Positions 33,303 to 35,663 of a DNA stretch of 35,663 nt are shown here, piece after piece. Location of the stretch: assembly GCA_002717365.1 (NCBI GenBank), contig PBDJ01000019.1, positions 1 to 35,663 of the forward strand, written 5' to 3'. The notes under the pieces are model-generated. The model saw nothing but the letters and a program-made list of their open reading frames with translations. It was not told the origin of the DNA and searched no databases. Each line of letters begins with the position of its first letter. The stretch's first letter is position 1. The DNA comes from Acidimicrobiaceae bacterium (lineage in GTDB: Bacteria > Actinomycetota > Acidimicrobiia > Acidimicrobiales > MedAcidi-G1). Both the position numbers and the translations under genes were made by a program.

Positions 33303-33823
33303 GCCAGCCGACCGTCGTCCTGGACCCGACCGCCGGTACGACCCCGTCGGATCGGACCCGTAACCACCGTCCTCCCTCCCTGGTTGGTGTGACGGTGGGC
33401 CTGTTGGACATCAACAAGCCACGGGGCGATGTTTTTCTAGATCGGGTGGCCGAGCGGTTGGGCGAACAGGGCGCCACCGTTCTGCGCTACACCAAGCCAA
33501 CGTTCACCAAGCCGGCCCCAGTCGACCTGCGCCACGAGATCGCCACCCAGTGTGCGGCGGTCATTGAAGCCCTCGCCGATTGAGGATCCTGCACGACGTG
33601 CAGTGTGCACGACATCGATGATCTGGAACGCCGTGGCCTGGCCGGTGTGGTGGTGGCCTCCGAACCATTTGCCGAAGCCGCCGAGGCTCAGGCCCGGGCG
33701 CTTGGGTTAGATGTGGCCCGCGTGTTCACACCACACCCCATCCAAGACCGGACCGACCAGGAGATGCAGGACCTGGCCGACGACGCCGTCGAGGCGCTGG
33801 TTTCAGCTCTGACGTCAGCCTGA
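33299..33823 (+). CDS. UGSC-family selenoprotein (in-frame TGA read as selenocysteine)
   Basis: Starting at GTG 33,299, the frame runs to TGA at 33,581-33,583 and then continues unbroken in the same frame to TGA 33,821-33,823. Reading the first TGA as selenocysteine gives a 174-residue protein with Sec95 in U-G-S-C-T-T-C (Cys98, Cys101), exactly the UGSC motif that names a known selenoprotein family. Flanking parts also fit one domain: VGLLDINKPRGDVFLDRVAERL before and DLERRGLAGVVVASEPFAEAA after, an alternating alpha/beta pattern. Hairpins suited to a bacterial SECIS follow the TGA. The gene overlaps the previous one (GTGA) and is last in an operon with a thioredoxin-like gene. The function is unknown, likely thiol/selenol redox. 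Gene callers would split it in two. Confidence 0.88.
33584..33611 (+). promoter_or_regulatory. Candidate bacterial SECIS element
   Basis: Right after the TGA two alternative 6-base-pair hairpins exist: CTGCAC-GAC-GTGCAG (33,589-33,603) and CGTGCA-GTG-TGCACG (33,597-33,611). In the second the apical loop starts with G, 20 bases after the TGA, within the range known for bacterial SECIS elements recognised by SelB. Both lie in coding sequence, as bacterial SECIS must. Confidence 0.6.
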
Positions 33824-33848
33824 CCGGGATCGACCGGGAGTCCCGGTC

Positions 33849-34745
33849 TCAGGTCCCCGATTCCCACCCGGGAAGCGCATAGCCGCTGGCGCAGGACACT
33901 ACGAGGCCGTCGGCCATCAGCGTTTCGACGACCCGGCGAGCCCGGCGAGTGTCTCCCGGCCAGCCCATGGCCTCGGCCAGCCTCCCATCGGCCACTGGGC
34001 CCACACCCAGGGAGGCCACCAACCGGCCTCGGCCCTGGCGATCTGAACCCTCAAACGGGGTCTGGCCACCTGACACCCCGGCGGAGCCACGAGCCGGATC
34101 GGAACCTTCGCCTCGCCAGACGCACCGGTCGGCCAGCGGGCAGTGTTCGCAATCTGGAATCCGTGCCGTGCAGGTCAGAGCGCCTAGGTCCAGCAGGGTC
34201 TGGTTCCATGACCAAACCTGCCCCGCGGGGACCGATTGGTCGGCCAGATCCTGGGCCGCTCGAGCCGTGAGGCACCGGCCGGTCCACCGGGCCAAGATCC
34301 GGGCCACGTTGGTGTCCACCACGGCTGCTTCGGCCTCGTGGGCGAAGGCCCGGATGGCCCGCGCCGTGTAGGGACCGATCCCCGGGAGGGCCTCCAGATC
34401 AGTCCGTTCGGTCGGAATCCGGCCGCTGTGTAGAGCCATCACGACTCCGGCTGCCCTGTGGAGGTGAACGGCCCGCCGGTTGTAGCCGAGTCCCGACCAC
34501 TCGGCGATCACCTCGGCCGGCGAGGCAGAGGCACAGGAGGCCACGTCCGGGAACCGGGCCAAGAAGCGGGGCCACCGTTCCGTCACCCGGTCTGCCCGGG
34601 TTTGCTGGAGCATCACCTCGGCCACCAGGACCGCCCACGGGTCGCGAGTGTTGCGCCACGGCAGGTCCCGGCGATTCCGACGTCCCCAGTGGAGGAGCTC
34701 GGCAGGCAACGTCTGCTGACCGATGGTCGTGTCCAAGGCTGGCAC
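33849..34745 (-). CDS. mutY: A/G-specific adenine glycosylase
   Basis: 298 residues. The helix-hairpin-helix LPGIGPYTARAI (120-131), catalytic Glu43 in EVMLQQT, Asp144 in VVDTNVARI and the 4Fe-4S cysteines 192, 199, 202 and 208 (C-x6-C-x2-C-x5-C) are all present. The enzyme removes adenine mispaired with 8-oxoguanine. The C-terminal NUDIX-like 8-oxoG recognition domain of longer MutY is absent; instead there is a short wing-like region (LAEAMGWPGDTRRARRVVETLMADGLV). The start is GTG 34,745; TACGGT seven bases upstream could be a leaderless -10 box, and AGGAG directly abuts the GTG. Convergent with the selenoprotein gene. Confidence 0.93.
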   Translation of the reverse strand: MPALDTTIGQQTLPAELLHWGRRNRRDLPWRNTRDPWAVLVAEVMLQQTRADRVTERWPRFLARFPDVASCASASPAEVIAEWSGLGYNRRAVHLHRAAGVVMALHSGRIPTERTDLEALPGIGPYTARAIRAFAHEAEAAVVDTNVARILARWTGRCLTARAAQDLADQSVPAGQVWSWNQTLLDLGALTCTARIPDCEHCPLADRCVWRGEGSDPARGSAGVSGGQTPFEGSDRQGRGRLVASLGVGPVADGRLAEAMGWPGDTRRARRVVETLMADGLVVSCASGYALPGWESGT

Positions 34746-34752
34746 CTCCTCG

Positions 34753-34758
34753 ACCGTA
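34753..34758 (-). promoter_or_regulatory. -10 box candidate of mutY
   Basis: TACGGT on the minus strand, seven bases before the mutY GTG, in the same arrangement as the other leaderless starts in this window. Confidence 0.35.
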
Positions 34759-34809
34759 GCGGCTACCTCTGGGAGCCCCGTCGTCCCGCCGGTTCGCTCA
34801 GCTCCGCGC

Positions 34810-34815
34810 TAGCGT
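34810..34815 (+). promoter_or_regulatory. -10 box for leaderless transcript of the thioredoxin-like gene
   Basis: TAGCGT is followed by eight bases and GTG 34,824; no Shine-Dalgarno sequence. It decides the start of that gene, which could otherwise be read far upstream inside mutY. Confidence 0.45.
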
Positions 34816-34823
34816 CGGCGCCC

Positions 34824-35315
34824 GTGGCCAACGCACCGGACCTCTCCATCCAGTTGCAGGCGGTAGGAGACGAGCCTCGCCACCTGTCGGAGTTACTGAC
34901 CACTTTTCCGTTGGCTGCCGTGGTCGTGGACCCGTTCACCCACGAAAGTTCGTGGCTGTTGGACACTGCCCGACGCATCCTGGCTGTGTTTCGAGAAGCC
35001 GACGTGCGGGTGGCCTTTGTCGTGGCCGGAACCGACGGCAACGGCGCGGCCCGTTTCCTCGGACCGCTCACCGACGAGATTCTGACTCTGGCTGACCCTG
35101 ACCGGTCTCTGGCCCGCTCCATGGATCTTGGGACTCTTCCCGCCTTCGTGGCTATCCGCCAGGACGGTTCGGTCATCGGTTCCGCCGAAGGTTGGGATCC
35201 GCTCGCCTGGCGTGAGGCGGCAACCAGCCTGGCTGATATGACCCGATGGTCGCGTCCGGAGATCCCGGCCGCTGGCGACCCGGCTCCCTACGCCGGGACG
35301 GCGGCGCTGGGCTGA
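34824..35315 (+). CDS. Thioredoxin-like fold protein without active-site cysteines
   Basis: 163 residues from GTG 34,824. The alternating pattern LAAVVVDPFTHESSWLLDTARRIL, VRVAFVVAGTDG, then LGTLPAFVAIRQDGSVIGSAEGWDP reads as a thioredoxin fold with the cis-proline in TLPAF, but the place of the CxxC holds HESSW, with no cysteine. It is probably a binding or structural relative rather than an oxidoreductase. Similar hypothetical proteins are common in actinobacteria. It is divergent from mutY and 46 bases before the dehydrogenase gene on the same strand, perhaps co-transcribed. Confidence 0.78.
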   Translation: MANAPDLSIQLQAVGDEPRHLSELLTTFPLAAVVVDPFTHESSWLLDTARRILAVFREADVRVAFVVAGTDGNGAARFLGPLTDEILTLADPDRSLARSMDLGTLPAFVAIRQDGSVIGSAEGWDPLAWREAATSLADMTRWSRPEIPAAGDPAPYAGTAALG

Positions 35316-35361
35316 TCCTCCGACCGAAGACGACACCTCCCGCCGGAAGGCTGTCGAGCCG

Positions 35362-35663
35362 ATGACTGCCCGTCCTATCGCCGTCGCCCCGAACACCCGG
35401 CCGGCGATGTACGAAGTGATGTGTCGGGCCGTGATGGCTGGTGGCGGTCGCCTCGTGGAACCAGCCGACGCCGAGGGACTCGTCTGGGCCGACCCGGCAG
35501 GCGTGGACAGTTTCCCCGAGGTGGTGGCCGATGCCAAAAACCTGGAGTGGATCCAGCTGCCCTACGCGGGTATCGAACCCTTTGCCCACCACCTGGACGA
35601 TCGTTGGACATGGACTTGCGGGAAGGGGGTCTACGCCCCGGCGGTAGCCGAGACGACGCTGGG
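35362..35663 (+). CDS. D-isomer-specific 2-hydroxyacid dehydrogenase, N-terminal part (cut by window edge)
   Basis: Just over 100 codons are in the window, open at the right edge. The start is ATG 35,362. The N-terminal substrate domain is recognisable: EGLVWADP, then NLEWIQLPYAGIEPF, and CGKGVYAPAVAETTLG, the typical entry into the NAD-binding domain where the family has N-x-x-G-V-x-x-x-x-V-A-E. Members reduce 2-keto acids or oxidise D-2-hydroxy acids such as glycerate, lactate or phosphoglycerate. The nucleotide-binding and catalytic Arg-Glu-His residues lie beyond the edge, so substrate and completeness are unknown. Confidence 0.85.
   Translation, partial: MTARPIAVAPNTRPAMYEVMCRAVMAGGGRLVEPADAEGLVWADPAGVDSFPEVVADAKNLEWIQLPYAGIEPFAHHLDDRWTWTCGKGVYAPAVAETTL

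Overview
The window looks like a chromosomal segment of a moderately high-GC actinobacterium, most likely an uncultivated (probably marine) member of the Acidimicrobiia. This is inferred from the gene order dnaG / PPDK-like / glyS / recO-uppS / era / corC-ybeY-phoH, from many GTG starts, from start codons placed 6-8 bases after a TANNNT -10 box without a ribosome binding site, and from a UGSC-type selenoprotein gene.

Positions 1-10,900 form a visibly AT-richer accessory catabolic region. It holds the start of a secreted lipoprotein, a cytochrome P450, a class III CoA-transferase, a Gfo/Idh/MocA dehydrogenase, a sugar isomerase/epimerase-type TIM barrel, an FGGY sugar kinase, a class II aldolase, an FCD-type GntR regulator, a rhamnose-mutarotase-like protein, an HSL-type esterase and a core-MetE-like methyltransferase. 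Together they suggest uptake and breakdown of a deoxy- or modified sugar or sugar acid; the substrate cannot be read from the sequence.

Positions about 10,990-13,110 are a decayed mobile island. It contains a tRNA-like fragment, a small well-expressed ORF, and a truncated GHKL-type ATPase gene that runs head-on into a truncated tyrosine integrase. The integrase sits just downstream of an intact tRNA-Asn gene.

From 13,186 onward the region is core genome. It runs rpoD-dnaG, a PPDK-like protein without its ATP-grasp domain, glyS, an RDD membrane protein, recO-uppS, dinG, the tightly overlapping phoH-ybeY-corC-era cluster, a Cys-rich small protein, sufB, and a run of hydrolase-like protein, gamma-carbonic-anhydrase-like protein, flavin reductase and metallo-beta-lactamase protein. 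Then come a redox operon on the plus strand (31,773-33,823), mutY, a thioredoxin-like protein without active-site cysteines, and the start of a D-2-hydroxyacid dehydrogenase.

The most notable signal is in that redox operon. Two apparently separate small ORFs are one gene interrupted by an in-frame TGA at 33,581-33,583. Reading TGA as selenocysteine gives the motif U-G-S-C-T-T-C, and hairpins suited to a bacterial SECIS start directly after the TGA. The preceding gene, in the same operon, has no ATG/GTG/TTG ahead of its conserved N-terminus and probably starts at CTG. Two further enzyme-family members (28,996-29,793 and 29,798-30,316) have changed catalytic or metal-binding residues.
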